This document shows, one piece after another, positions 43,053 to 52,170 of a DNA stretch of 64,000 nt. Under the pieces are notes generated by a model, which was not told the DNA's origin, did not search any database, and saw nothing but the letters and a program-made list of their open reading frames with translations. Position 1 is the stretch's first letter. Every line of letters starts with the position of its first letter. This stretch comes from Mesorhizobium prunaredense (GTDB lineage: Bacteria; Pseudomonadota; Alphaproteobacteria; Rhizobiales; Rhizobiaceae). Position numbers and translations under genes: made by a program. The stretch covers positions 596,758 through 660,757 of the forward strand of contig NZ_FTPD01000045.1 of NCBI RefSeq assembly GCF_900156895.1, written 5' to 3'.

Positions 43053-44524
43053 CCCTTGTGGCCTTCAGCAACTTCATAGATGGGGCGTTCGATACGCCGA
43101 AAACCACCTTCGAAAGCATCGATCCATCCACCGGTGCGCCCTGGGCGACGATGCCCGCCGCAACCGAGGCCGATGTCGACCGCGCCGTCGAGGCGGCGCA
43201 CCGGACGCTGCACTCGGCCGCATGGGCCTCGCTGACGGCGACGGCGCGCGGCAAGCTGCTGGTGCGCCTCGGCGACCTGGTCGTCGCCAATGCCGGCCGC
43301 CTGGCGGAGCTGGAAACGCGCGACACCGGCAAGATCATCCGCGAGACCCGCGCCCAGATCGCCTATGTCGGCGACTATTACCGCTACTATGGCGGGCTTG
43401 CCGACAAGCATGAAGGCTCGCATCTGCCCATCGACAAGGCCGATATGGACGTCACCATCCGGCGCGAGCCGATCGGCGTCGTCGCTGCCGTCGTGCCGTG
43501 GAATTCGCAGCTCTTCCTTTCGGCCGTCAAGCTCGGCCCGGCGCTGGCGGCCGGCTGCACGGTCGTCCTGAAAGCCTCGGAGGACGGTCCAGCGCCGCTG
43601 CTGGCCTTCGCCGAACTCGTTCATGAGGCCGGATTTCCCGCCGGCAGCGTCAACATACTGACCGGGTTCGGGCACGATTGCGGCCGACGCCTGACAAGTC
43701 ACCCGCTGGTTTCACGCGTCGCCTTCACCGGCGGGCCTTCGACCGCTCGTGCGATCGTCCGCAACACGGCGGAAAATCTCGCCTACACGACGCTGGAACT
43801 GGGCGGGAAAAGCCCGGTTGTCGTTTTCTCCGACGCCGACCTGGACAGTGCGGCCAACGCGGTAGTGGCCGGGATTTTCGCCGCGTCTGGACAAAGCTGC
43901 GTCGCCGGCTCGCGGCTGCTTGTCGAGCGTTCGATAAAGGCCGAGTTCCTGGACAGGCTGAAGCACAAGGCCGAGGCCATCAGGATCGGCGATCCGCAGG
44001 ATCCGGCCACCGAAATGGGGCCACTGGCAACGCCACGCCAGCGGGAATGGATCGAGAAGATCGTTGCCGAGAGCCTCGCCAGTGGCGGGACGCTGGTCAC
44101 CGGCGGAAAAAGGCCCGACGATCATCCGCACGGCTTCTACTACGCACCGACCATCATCGACGCCGAGGATCCAGCGCTGCCCTGCGTGCGCGAGGAATTG
44201 TTCGGTCCGGTGCTCAGCGTTCTCACCTTCGACACGGAAGCCGAAGCCCTGGCGCTTGCCAACGACACGCCGTTCGGCCTCGCCTCGGGCGTGTTCACCA
44301 CCAATCTCGCCAAGGCGCACCGCATGGCGCGCGACATCCATGCCGGCGTCGTCTGGGTCAACACGTACCGCGCGGTTTCGCCGCTCGTGCCGTTCGGCGG
44401 CTACGGTCAGTCCGGGCTTGGCCGTGAGGGCGGGTTCGACGCCATCCGCGATTACACGCGCTCGAAATCCGTCTGGATACGGATATCCGACGAGCCGATC
44501 CCGGACCCGTTCGTCATGCGATGA
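43049..44524 (+). CDS. NAD(P)-dependent aldehyde dehydrogenase
   Basis: A 491-residue ALDH. General base Glu250 (LELGGKSP) and nucleophile Cys284 (GQSCVAGS) are present, with PWNSQ and the late NTYRAVSPLVPFGGYGQSG signature. Length and order are standard. It would oxidise an aldehyde produced by the monooxygenase and hydrolase. It is followed after 63 bases by the binding protein of the importer, so it closes the enzyme half of the operon. Confidence 0.94.
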   Translation: MTLVAFSNFIDGAFDTPKTTFESIDPSTGAPWATMPAATEADVDRAVEAAHRTLHSAAWASLTATARGKLLVRLGDLVVANAGRLAELETRDTGKIIRETRAQIAYVGDYYRYYGGLADKHEGSHLPIDKADMDVTIRREPIGVVAAVVPWNSQLFLSAVKLGPALAAGCTVVLKASEDGPAPLLAFAELVHEAGFPAGSVNILTGFGHDCGRRLTSHPLVSRVAFTGGPSTARAIVRNTAENLAYTTLELGGKSPVVVFSDADLDSAANAVVAGIFAASGQSCVAGSRLLVERSIKAEFLDRLKHKAEAIRIGDPQDPATEMGPLATPRQREWIEKIVAESLASGGTLVTGGKRPDDHPHGFYYAPTIIDAEDPALPCVREELFGPVLSVLTFDTEAEALALANDTPFGLASGVFTTNLAKAHRMARDIHAGVVWVNTYRAVSPLVPFGGYGQSGLGREGGFDAIRDYTRSKSVWIRISDEPIPDPFVMR

Positions 44525-44587
44525 GGCAGCGCCAACGCGTAACTTCACAACAACAAGAAACAAAAACAACCAACAGAGGAGAATGAC

Positions 44588-45592
44588 ATGAAACTGATTT
44601 TGACCGGCATCTTGGCCGGACTCCTGGCAGCCACTGCCGCGCACGCCGATGAAATGGTGTTCACCAGCTGGGGCGGAACCACGCAGGAGGCGCAGACCAA
44701 ATCCTGGGCTGCTCCGTTCGAAGCGAGTTCCGGCATCAAGGTCCTGCAGGACGGCCCGACCGACTACGGCAAGCTGAAGGCCATGGTGGAAGGCGGCAGC
44801 GTCGCCTGGGACGTCGTCGATGTCGAAATGGATTTCGCCATCAAAGCGGCCAAGGACGGCCTGCTCGAGCCGATCGATTTCAACGTCGTGCCGAAAGCCG
44901 ATCTCGATCCTCGCTTCACCACCGAGCATGCGGTCGGGAGCTTCTACTACTCCTTCGTTCTTGCCTGGAACAAAGGCGCGGTGTCGGGCGAACCGGCGGG
45001 CTGGGCCGACATGTTCGACCTGACGAAATTTCCCGGCAAGCGCACCTTCTATAAATGGTCGGCGCCGGGCGTCATCGAGATTGCGCTGTTGGCCGACGGC
45101 GTGCCTGCAGACAAGCTCTATCCGCTCGACCTCGACCGGGCGTTCAAGAAACTCGACACGATCAAATCGGAAATCGTCTGGTGGGACAGCGGCGCGCAGT
45201 CGCAGCAGCTGATCGCCTCCGGTGAGGCGGCCTTCGGGCAGCTCTGGAACGGACGAGTCTTCGCCCTCGAGCAGGAAGGCGCCGATGTCGGCGTATCCTG
45301 GAATCAGAACATGACCGCCGCCGACGTGCTCGTCATTCCCAAGGGTTCGAAGAACAAGGCGAGCGCCATGAAATTCCTGGCCGCTGCGACAAGCCCGAAA
45401 AGTCAGGCCATGTTTGCTGAAGCAAGCGGCTACGCCCCCATCAACACGGCAGCCAAGGCCGAAATGCCGGCCGATGTCGTCAAGTCGCTGCCGGACGCCT
45501 ATGTCGACGGGCAGATCAACCTCGACATGAACTACTGGGCTGAAAACCGCGATAAGATCGCGGAGCGCTGGTACGCCTGGCAGGCCAAATAG
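44588..45592 (+). CDS. ABC transporter substrate-binding protein, PotD-like
   Basis: A 334-residue periplasmic binding protein with a signal peptide (KLILTGILAGLLAATAAHA, cleavage before DEMVF). The mature start VFTSWGGTTQEAQTKSW and WDVVDVEMD are typical of polyamine-type (family 1, PotD/PotF-like) proteins; the ligand-site Trp/Asp set (WWDSGAQSQQ) is present. AGAGGAG precedes the ATG. It belongs with the two permeases and ATPase that follow. A cationic or small polar organic substrate is likely; the exact one is unknown. Confidence 0.92.
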   Translation: MKLILTGILAGLLAATAAHADEMVFTSWGGTTQEAQTKSWAAPFEASSGIKVLQDGPTDYGKLKAMVEGGSVAWDVVDVEMDFAIKAAKDGLLEPIDFNVVPKADLDPRFTTEHAVGSFYYSFVLAWNKGAVSGEPAGWADMFDLTKFPGKRTFYKWSAPGVIEIALLADGVPADKLYPLDLDRAFKKLDTIKSEIVWWDSGAQSQQLIASGEAAFGQLWNGRVFALEQEGADVGVSWNQNMTAADVLVIPKGSKNKASAMKFLAAATSPKSQAMFAEASGYAPINTAAKAEMPADVVKSLPDAYVDGQINLDMNYWAENRDKIAERWYAWQAK

Positions 45593-45614
45593 AAGCCGAC
45601 CTCACCCATGAACC

Positions 45615-45640
45615 GGCGGGGCGTCGCCAGGCGTCCCGCC
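45615..45640 (+). other. Stem-loop between binding-protein and permease genes
   Basis: GGCGGGGCG pairs with CGTCCCGCC (8 of 9, 8-base loop) with no T-run, 23 bases after the binding-protein stop. Stem-loops at this position commonly protect the 5' mRNA so that binding protein outnumbers permease; that role is inferred here. Confidence 0.5.
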
Positions 45641-45661
45641 TGAGCTGCCGGGATCATCGCC

Positions 45662-46522
45662 ATGTCGGGCAATTTGCTTCATCGACAGCCAATCCTCCGA
45701 AGGCCAGATGGCGTCGGCGGCGCCTTGCCAGCGCTGACCCTCATCACCCTGTTCTTCGTGGTGCCGGTCGTCGCGTTGCTGTTGCGCAGCGTAACCGAAC
45801 CTGTACCGGGCCTGCAGAACTACGCCACCCTGTTTGGCGACGGCACCTATGCGCGGGTCTTCTTGAACACCTTTCTGGTCGCCACCGTCGTCACCGCCGT
45901 CACCGTGATCGTGGCGTTTCCGGTCGCCTGGATGCTGGCGATCATGCCGCCTGCCCTCGGCTCGATCGTCTTCGGCATCATCATCCTGTCGATGTGGACC
46001 AATCTGCTCACCCGCACCTATGCCTGGATGGTGCTGCTTCAACGCACCGGCGTCATCAACCGGACGCTGATGGATATTGGCCTGATCAGCCAGCCGCTGC
46101 CGCTGATCAACAACCTGACCGGCGTCACCATCGGCATGGTCTATATCATGCTGCCCTTCATGATACTGCCGCTGGTCGGAACCCTGCGCGCCATCGATCC
46201 GATGACGCTGCGCGCCGCCGCCCTGTGCGGTGCGAGCCCCTTCGACGCCTTCCGCCGCATCCTGCTGCCCTTGTCGCTCCCGGGAATCGCTGCAGGCGGC
46301 CTGATGGTTTTCGTCATGTCGCTCGGCTATTTCGTGACGCCGACGCTGCTCGGCGGCACCTCCAACATGATGCTCGCCGCAATGATCGCCCAGATGATCC
46401 AGTCCTTGCTCAACTGGGGGCTCGGAAGCGCGGCGGCTTTCATCCTGCTTTTGGTCACCATGGCGCTCTACGCGCTGCAGCTGCGCCTCGTCGGCGCCAA
46501 GCGCATGACAGGAGGCATCTGA
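45662..46522 (+). CDS. ABC transporter permease, PotB-like
   Basis: A 286-residue inner-membrane permease with six helices. The ATPase-contact EAA loop is RAAALCGASPFDAFRRILLP. Opening hydrophobic helix is PALTLITLFFVVPVVALLL. The start is the first ATG; its ribosome site is weak, so expression may depend on the upstream stem-loop region. It forms the channel with the next permease, one base apart from it. Confidence 0.92.
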   Translation: MSGNLLHRQPILRRPDGVGGALPALTLITLFFVVPVVALLLRSVTEPVPGLQNYATLFGDGTYARVFLNTFLVATVVTAVTVIVAFPVAWMLAIMPPALGSIVFGIIILSMWTNLLTRTYAWMVLLQRTGVINRTLMDIGLISQPLPLINNLTGVTIGMVYIMLPFMILPLVGTLRAIDPMTLRAAALCGASPFDAFRRILLPLSLPGIAAGGLMVFVMSLGYFVTPTLLGGTSNMMLAAMIAQMIQSLLNWGLGSAAAFILLLVTMALYALQLRLVGAKRMTGGI

Positions 46523-46523
46523 G

Positions 46524-47324
46524 ATGCTGCTCGACTACGACCGGCTGGGCTGGCTGCGTGCAGCACTTCTGGGTTTCACCGGCCTGGTCGCGGCGTTTCT
46601 GCTGCTGCCGGTGGTTTTCATCGTGCTTTTGTCGTTCGGCTCGTCGCGGTGGCTGGCTTTTCCGCCACCAAGCTGGACGCTGAAATGGTATGAGGAGCTC
46701 TTCGCCGATCCGGCCTGGCTCGAAGCGGCGCTGACCAGCGCGCGCATTGCCACCATGGCCGCAATTCTTGCTGTCGTCATCGGGCTGCTGGCTTCTTTCG
46801 CCCTGGTCCGGGGACAGTTTCGCGGGCGCAACACGCTTCGCGGCCTGCTGTTGACGCCAATGGTGCTGCCGGTCGTGGTCTTCGCCATCGCCATCTATGC
46901 ATTCTTCCTGCGGATCGGGCTCGGCGGCACCACGGCGGGCTTCGTCATCGCCCACACGGTCCTGGCACTGCCCTTCGCCATCATTCCCATCACCGCGGCA
47001 CTCGAAGGGTTCGACAAAACCATCGAGGATGCGGCGATCGTCTGCGGCGCAAGCCCATTCGAAGCAAAACTCCGGGTCACCTTGCCGGCGATCAAGATCG
47101 GGATTTTTTCGGCGGCGATCTTTGCCTTCCTCGCCTCGTGGGACGAGGTGGTGGTCGCGATCTTCATGGCCAGCCCCACCTTGCAGACCTTGCCGGTCAA
47201 GATCTGGGGCAGCCTGCGCCAGGATCTCAGCCCGGTCATCGCTGCGGCCTCCAGCCTTCTGGTTCTTCTGACGCTGAGCCTGATGATCGTAACCGCACTC
47301 ATTCGGCGGAAATTGTCGAAATGA
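46524..47324 (+). CDS. ABC transporter permease, PotC-like
   Basis: A 266-residue inner-membrane permease with six helices. The EAA loop is DAAIVCGASPFEAKLRVTLP and the first helix is GLVAAFLLLPVVFIVLLSF. It overlaps the ATPase start by four bases (ATGA). It is the second half of the PotBC-type channel. Confidence 0.92.
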   Translation: MLLDYDRLGWLRAALLGFTGLVAAFLLLPVVFIVLLSFGSSRWLAFPPPSWTLKWYEELFADPAWLEAALTSARIATMAAILAVVIGLLASFALVRGQFRGRNTLRGLLLTPMVLPVVVFAIAIYAFFLRIGLGGTTAGFVIAHTVLALPFAIIPITAALEGFDKTIEDAAIVCGASPFEAKLRVTLPAIKIGIFSAAIFAFLASWDEVVVAIFMASPTLQTLPVKIWGSLRQDLSPVIAAASSLLVLLTLSLMIVTALIRRKLSK

Positions 47325-48400
47325 CCGAACCGTTCCTCTCCATTCGCGACCTGCGCAAGGCGTTCGGCAGCTTCGTCGCCGTGCACGATGTCACGATCGA
47401 TATACCCAAGGGCCAATTTCTGACCTTTCTCGGCCCTTCCGGCTCTGGCAAGTCGACGACGCTCTACGCGATAGCCGGCTTTCAGCATCCGACATCCGGC
47501 GACGTTCTTCTCGAAGGCAGGTCGCTGCTGCCGGTGCCGTCGCACAAGCGCAACATCGGCATGGTGTTCCAGCGCTACACGCTGTTCCAGCATCTCACCG
47601 TCGCCGAGAACGTTGCCTTTCCGTTGCGCGTGCGCCGCCGGCCGGACGCCGAGGTGAACCGAAAAGTCGCCGAGATGCTGTCGCTGGTGCGGCTCGAGAG
47701 CTTCGGCGGCCGATATCCTGGCGCGCTTTCCGGCGGACAGCAGCAGCGCGTGGCGCTTGCCAGGGCGCTCGCCTACGATCCGCCGATCCTCCTGATGGAC
47801 GAGCCGCTCTCGGCGCTCGACAAGAAGCTGCGCGAGGAAATCCAGGCCGAGATACGGCGCATCCATCGCGAAACCGGCGTAACGATCCTTTACGTCACCC
47901 ACGATCAGGACGAGGCCCTGCATCTTTCGGATCGCATCGCGCTGTTTCGGGACGGGCGCATCGAGCAGATCGGCAGCGGTGAGGACCTCTATCTGAGACC
48001 TGCGAGCGAATTCGTGGCCAGCTTCATCGGAAATTCCAATTTCCTGCCGGCCGAGCATCTTGAAACCGTCAGAGGCTCCGCCACGATCCGCCTCGCCGAT
48101 GGCACGGTCGTCTCCGGCGTCAGGAACGATCGGGAGTTCAGCCATGGCCAGAAGACCAGGCTGATGGTGCGGCCGGAAGCGTTTCGGCTGAGACCCGGCA
48201 CGGCCACTGCCGGGCTTGCGGTCGAATTCATCGACACCGCCTTCTTCGGCGAGCGGAGGCGCGTCATCGCGCGCACGGCCGCCGGCCAGGAGATCGACGT
48301 CAGGCCGACTTCCGACATGGCGCAAGCACAGGAAGGCATCGCCGTGCGCGGACAGCAGATTTTTTTCGATCCCGCCGCCGCATTTCTGTTTCCGGCCTGA
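47321..48400 (+). CDS. ABC transporter ATP-binding protein, PotA-like
   Basis: A 359-residue ATPase. Walker A GPSGSGKST, Q-loop in VFQRYTLFQH, signature ALSGGQQQRVALARAL, Walker B ILLMDEPLSALD, and switch His in YVTHDQ. The C-terminal TOBE domain (about 280-355) begins TRLMVRPEAFRL. The ATG overlaps the permease stop by four bases. It energises the importer and ends the operon. Confidence 0.94.
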   Translation: MTEPFLSIRDLRKAFGSFVAVHDVTIDIPKGQFLTFLGPSGSGKSTTLYAIAGFQHPTSGDVLLEGRSLLPVPSHKRNIGMVFQRYTLFQHLTVAENVAFPLRVRRRPDAEVNRKVAEMLSLVRLESFGGRYPGALSGGQQQRVALARALAYDPPILLMDEPLSALDKKLREEIQAEIRRIHRETGVTILYVTHDQDEALHLSDRIALFRDGRIEQIGSGEDLYLRPASEFVASFIGNSNFLPAEHLETVRGSATIRLADGTVVSGVRNDREFSHGQKTRLMVRPEAFRLRPGTATAGLAVEFIDTAFFGERRRVIARTAAGQEIDVRPTSDMAQAQEGIAVRGQQIFFDPAAAFLFPA

Positions 48401-48417
48401 CAGACGATCGTTCGACC

Positions 48418-48612
48418 TCAGCGCGGCGGCTCAGCCGGCGCCTCGATGGTGACGCCGTACTTGGCGGCGATGGCCACGACCTTCGCCATCTCCAGCGTGC
48501 CGGCGGCGGTCGCGGCGTCCAATTCTGCGAACATCTGATCAAGACCGCAACTCGGCGCGCAGAAGACGAGCACGCGAGCTGGCTTGTCGCCGACATTGCG
48601 GATGGCATGGCG
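48418..48612 (-). pseudogene. Truncated cupin-domain gene (3' part)
   Basis: The minus-strand frame reads RHAIRNVGDKPARVLVFCAP followed by CGLDQMFAELDAA, then EAPAEPPR and a stop, the normal end of cupin-2 proteins (with the RHAIRN second motif). The first cupin motif and the start codon are absent; upstream sequence is out of frame. It lies between the importer ATPase and the arginase-family gene and is probably a relic of a gene lost by rearrangement. Confidence 0.7.
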
Positions 48613-48962
48613 CCGGCCGCGTGCGCGTTGGCTTCAAAACGGAATTGGGCGGGTTGAAATTTCCTCGGCTTTGTCCACTTTCGGTATCAATTGGCCGAGT
48701 GGTGCGATCTCCGGCGAAACCAGCGCGATCGAATTGACGAGAAAACGCCGTCGGCCGCGCTGGAAATAACGTCGAAGAGCGTGGCGGGCTGGAGCGCAAT
48801 TTGGGATGTTGCCTACCGAGGCTACGTCGGCTGCGAGTTGAGTTTTTTGGCCGCAAAGCGTCACTTATGCGGCCGCCAGACCGACAGCCTCGAGCGCAGC
48901 GCTCAGTAACAGAAAACCGCCGGCGTTGCGCCGGTTCTTTCTCGCGATAGCTGGAGCATCTG
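48613..48962. other. Non-coding stretch
   Basis: No clear gene. A 76-codon minus-strand frame (about 48634-48864) ends in VSPEIAPLGQLIPKVDKAEEI and looks slightly protein-like but matches nothing I recognise. The promoter of the arginase-family gene should be in the right half. Confidence 0.35.
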
Positions 48963-49859
48963 ATGCCGACCCGCCCCTATGCCATCCTTGAAGCGCCGTC
49001 CTCGCTGGGTCTGGCGACCGACGGCGTTGAAGCCTTGCCCGGTCGGCTGCTGGAACTGGGCCTCGCCGAACGCATTCATGCGCGCCGCGCCGGGCGGCTT
49101 GCCGTCCCGCCGAAGGACCCGAAGCCCGACCCCGCCACCCTGACGCTGAATGCCAACGCGATCGCGGCGTGGTCGCCCAAGCTCGCCGACGCCGTGGAGG
49201 AGGTGCTGGACGCTGGCGAATTCCCAGTGGTGCTGGGCGGCGACTGTACGATCTTGCTGGGTCCGATGCTCGCGCTGCGCCGGCGCGGCCGCTACGGCCT
49301 GTGCTTCATCGACGGCCACGCCGACTTCTTCCAGCCGGAAGCGGAGCCCAACAGCGAAGGCGCGTCCATGGACCTTGCCTTCGTCACCGGCTACGGGCCG
49401 GCGCTGCTGACCGACCTGGAGGGCCGCCGCCCGTTGGTGCGCCCCGAGGACGCCGTCGCCTTCGCATTTCGCGACCACCAGGACCAGGCCAAATTCGGCA
49501 GCCAGCCTTTGCCGGCCGAGCTCATCGCCTACGATCTGCACGCCATCCGCCGCCTGGGCGTCGAAACCGCCGCTCGGGCCGCCGTTGGCCAGCTGACGCG
49601 GGGGGAACTCGATGGCTTCTTCATCCATCTCGACGCCGATTGTCTCGACGATGCGATCATGCCGGCGGTCGATTTCCGCGTACCGGGCGGGCTCTCGTGG
49701 GACGAGCTGTCGGCGGCGCTCCGCATCATCCTGGCGAGCGGAAAGGCGGTCGGACTCGAGGTCACCATCTACAATCCGCGCCTCGACGAGGACGGCAGCG
49801 CCGGACGTGGCCTCGCTGATGTCCTGGCCGCAGCGCTCGGCACAGCCGCGCCCGCTTGA
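48963..49859 (+). CDS. Arginase/agmatinase/formiminoglutamase-family hydrolase
   Basis: A 298-residue ureohydrolase with the binuclear manganese site: GGDCTILLG, DGHADF (DxHxD), and the third motif LDADCLD. Glu for the substrate is in GLEVTIYNP. Length is normal. It would hydrolyse a guanidino compound to urea and an amine. Which one (arginine, agmatine, guanidinobutyrate, formiminoglutamate) is not clear from residues. The ATG is the first after a weak GA-rich site. Confidence 0.9.
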   Translation: MPTRPYAILEAPSSLGLATDGVEALPGRLLELGLAERIHARRAGRLAVPPKDPKPDPATLTLNANAIAAWSPKLADAVEEVLDAGEFPVVLGGDCTILLGPMLALRRRGRYGLCFIDGHADFFQPEAEPNSEGASMDLAFVTGYGPALLTDLEGRRPLVRPEDAVAFAFRDHQDQAKFGSQPLPAELIAYDLHAIRRLGVETAARAAVGQLTRGELDGFFIHLDADCLDDAIMPAVDFRVPGGLSWDELSAALRIILASGKAVGLEVTIYNPRLDEDGSAGRGLADVLAAALGTAAPA

Positions 49860-50155
49860 GCGGACGGGAGCTAGCGGCTATCGGGTGGCGTTGAAGCGTC
49901 ACATGCAACCACCTGTCCGCCGAACGAGAACCCCGCGCCTTGCCCGCCGCCTGGATGATGGCAAGCAACCAGGCGACCGTTTCGAGCCGGAGCATTGAGG
50001 CTCTCCACCTGAGGGCCAGCGCCCCCTGACAGGGCAAACCTATTAATAGTGCTAGCTGTAAATGCGCCGGGCGGCTTAGTACCGTCGGCCGCAAACAAGG
50101 CTTGGGAGGGTCCGTCACTCGGTTCCTGCCGCGCCATGACGCGGAGCTTGGAACT

Positions 50156-51055
50156 GTGACTGCACATGCGACCACCGAAGGATTCAGCGATTACAGGGGC
50201 TACCGCACCTGGTACCGCGTGATCGGAAATCTCAAATCGGGCAAGCTGCCATTGGTCGTCGCTCACGGCGGGCCGGGTTGCACCCACGACTATGTCGATT
50301 CGTTCAAGGAGCTTGCCGATACCGGGCGGGCGGTCATCCACTACGATCAGATCGGCAACGGCAAATCGACCCATCTGCCCGACAAGGGCGGCGACTTCTG
50401 GACCGTCGATTTCTTTTTGGGCGAACTCGATGCGCTGCTCGCTCACATTGGCATTGGCGACCGCTACGCCCTGCTCGGCCAGTCCTGGGGCGGCATACTC
50501 TCGGCAGAGCACGCCGTGCGACGCCCGGCCGGGCTCAAGGCATTGATCCTGGCCAATTCTCTGGCCTCGATGGCGCTATGGGTGGAAGGCGCGCTGCAAT
50601 TGCGCGCCGGACTGCCGGCCGATGTGCAAAACGCGCTTGACCGGCACGAGGCAGCCGGGACCACCGATCACCCGGATTATGTTGCAGCAACCAAAGCCTT
50701 CTATGACCGCCACGTCTGCCGTGTCCTTCCGACGCCGCGGGAGGTCGCCCGGACATTCGCGGCAATCGACGCGGATCCGACGGTTTATCACACCATGAAC
50801 GGACCCAATGAATTCCACGTCATCGGCACCATGCGGAACTGGACCATCGTCGACCGCCTGCATCTGATCGAGGCGCCGACGCTGGCGTTCCGCGGATTTT
50901 ACGACGAAGCGACCGAGGCCTGCGTCCAGCCCTTTCTCGATCGCATCCCGGACGTGGAAGGCATTGTCTTCCCGAATTCCAGCCATATGCCGCATGTCGA
51001 GGAGAAGGACGATTGCCTCGCCGCCGTCGGACGCTTTGTCGCCAAATACGATTGA
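50156..51055 (+). CDS. Proline-iminopeptidase-family alpha/beta hydrolase (S33)
   Basis: A 299-residue cytoplasmic hydrolase. It has the HGGPGCTHDYV oxyanion motif, the nucleophile GQSWGG (about 110) and the C-terminal His in SSHMPHVEEKD. A longer frame from an upstream TTG is less likely; the GTG with GGAG 9 bases before it was chosen. It would remove N-terminal residues from short peptides or cleave amide/ester bonds. It is convergent with the esterase gene that follows. Confidence 0.86.
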   Translation: MTAHATTEGFSDYRGYRTWYRVIGNLKSGKLPLVVAHGGPGCTHDYVDSFKELADTGRAVIHYDQIGNGKSTHLPDKGGDFWTVDFFLGELDALLAHIGIGDRYALLGQSWGGILSAEHAVRRPAGLKALILANSLASMALWVEGALQLRAGLPADVQNALDRHEAAGTTDHPDYVAATKAFYDRHVCRVLPTPREVARTFAAIDADPTVYHTMNGPNEFHVIGTMRNWTIVDRLHLIEAPTLAFRGFYDEATEACVQPFLDRIPDVEGIVFPNSSHMPHVEEKDDCLAAVGRFVAKYD

Positions 51056-51115
51056 GGCCCGCCGCAACAGGCTATCCTTGCGCAAGCTTGTCGGTGCGGG
51101 GCTTGGCCATTGCAT

Positions 51116-51973
51116 TCATCCTGATGCGTTCCGTCGCTCCTTGAGCGCCTGGGCCAGGAAATCCTTGACCGCATCGAGAACCGCGTCGCGTTCGTGGGAT
51201 ATGCCTGGCAGCAAATCGAAGCGCACGCGCACACCCGCTTCCTCGAACGATCGACACAACGTCCTAAGGCGTTCCGGCCGCGTTCGCCCGGCATCGTTGG
51301 CGCCCGGCATCCAATGGCTGCTGCCCTGGGCGTGGGTGATTTCCCAGGTCTCCAGGTCGGCATCGCCGACGACCATCTGGACAGGTACTTTTGCCAGCGC
51401 CGTGGCGTCGAAGCTGATGCCGAACTTCTCCGGCAGGTCACGAATGCCCACCCACCAGTCCCGCGCGGCATCGAGCAAGGTCACCGAGCCCGGCGCACCG
51501 ATCGAAGCCGCCCATAGCCTGTCGGGATGGAGGATGGCGAAGCGATGGGTGAAATGCCCGCCGCCGGAAAATCCGAACATGGCGAAGCGGGTCCAGTCCT
51601 GACGATATTTGGCAACGACTTCCTCGACTATGGCGAGCAGCACCTGATCGTAGCGGATGTCGCCCTCGATCATGTATTTGTATCCGCTGCGGGCGTCGTC
51701 GCCGAGAACGCCGATTGGGAACAGCGGGCACAAAATGGCGCAGTCGTTCCAGCGTCCGAACTCGGCGAACGCGTCGCGGAAACCCAGGAACGAGGTACGG
51801 CCTGTACCATGAACGGCGACCAGCAGATCGACTTTGGCGCCTTCCCCCACCGCAGGCGGCACATACAGACAATAATGGAAGCGTGGGTCTGATTTGGAAG
51901 CAAAGATGGCGGTCGCGCCAAGATCGTATGCAGCGCGGCCGCGATCCGCGAATCCCGTGGCGATGCTGGTCAA
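51116..51973 (-). CDS. Alpha/beta hydrolase, esterase type
   Basis: A 285-residue esterase. Nucleophile motif GFSGGG (about 128), AVHGTGR oxyanion region, and the C-terminal LPGISHERDA with the catalytic His. The TTG start is preceded by GAGGAG at 8 bases. Related proteins act on short-chain esters or polyesters (PHB-depolymerase-like); the substrate here is unknown. It is convergent with the iminopeptidase-like gene and lies left of the IS-disrupted region. Confidence 0.84.
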   Translation of the reverse strand: MTSIATGFADRGRAAYDLGATAIFASKSDPRFHYCLYVPPAVGEGAKVDLLVAVHGTGRTSFLGFRDAFAEFGRWNDCAILCPLFPIGVLGDDARSGYKYMIEGDIRYDQVLLAIVEEVVAKYRQDWTRFAMFGFSGGGHFTHRFAILHPDRLWAASIGAPGSVTLLDAARDWWVGIRDLPEKFGISFDATALAKVPVQMVVGDADLETWEITHAQGSSHWMPGANDAGRTRPERLRTLCRSFEEAGVRVRFDLLPGISHERDAVLDAVKDFLAQALKERRNASG

Positions 51974-52088
51974 GTCTACAACTCCTCAGCCAGTCTTGGA
52001 ATTTATGGCCAGCGTATACTGGTCGGCTCGCGTCGTGAACTGAAGGTCTTCCGGGCAGCCACGACGAGGACCTCACGGTGCATCGGAA

Positions 52089-52166
52089 TCAGGGCAACGC
52101 ATTGAAGACGATCTCGCTGAGTTCCGAGAGCATCTTTTCGCGCTTGGCAACATCCAGCGTCCGCTT
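52089..52166 (-). pseudogene. Fragment of a lost gene at the IS left boundary
   Basis: The minus-strand frame TLDVAKREKMLSELSEIVFN with stop looks like the tail of an ABC solute-binding protein of the family 5 type, but the match is only by pattern. It is cut at the point where IS sequence begins. It suggests insertion of the IS into, or rearrangement next to, a coding gene. Confidence 0.35.
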
Positions 52167-52170
52167 AGCT

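Noticed and set aside
48634..48864. 76-codon minus-strand frame
   Set aside because: No ribosome site of note and no family; listed only as content of the gap.
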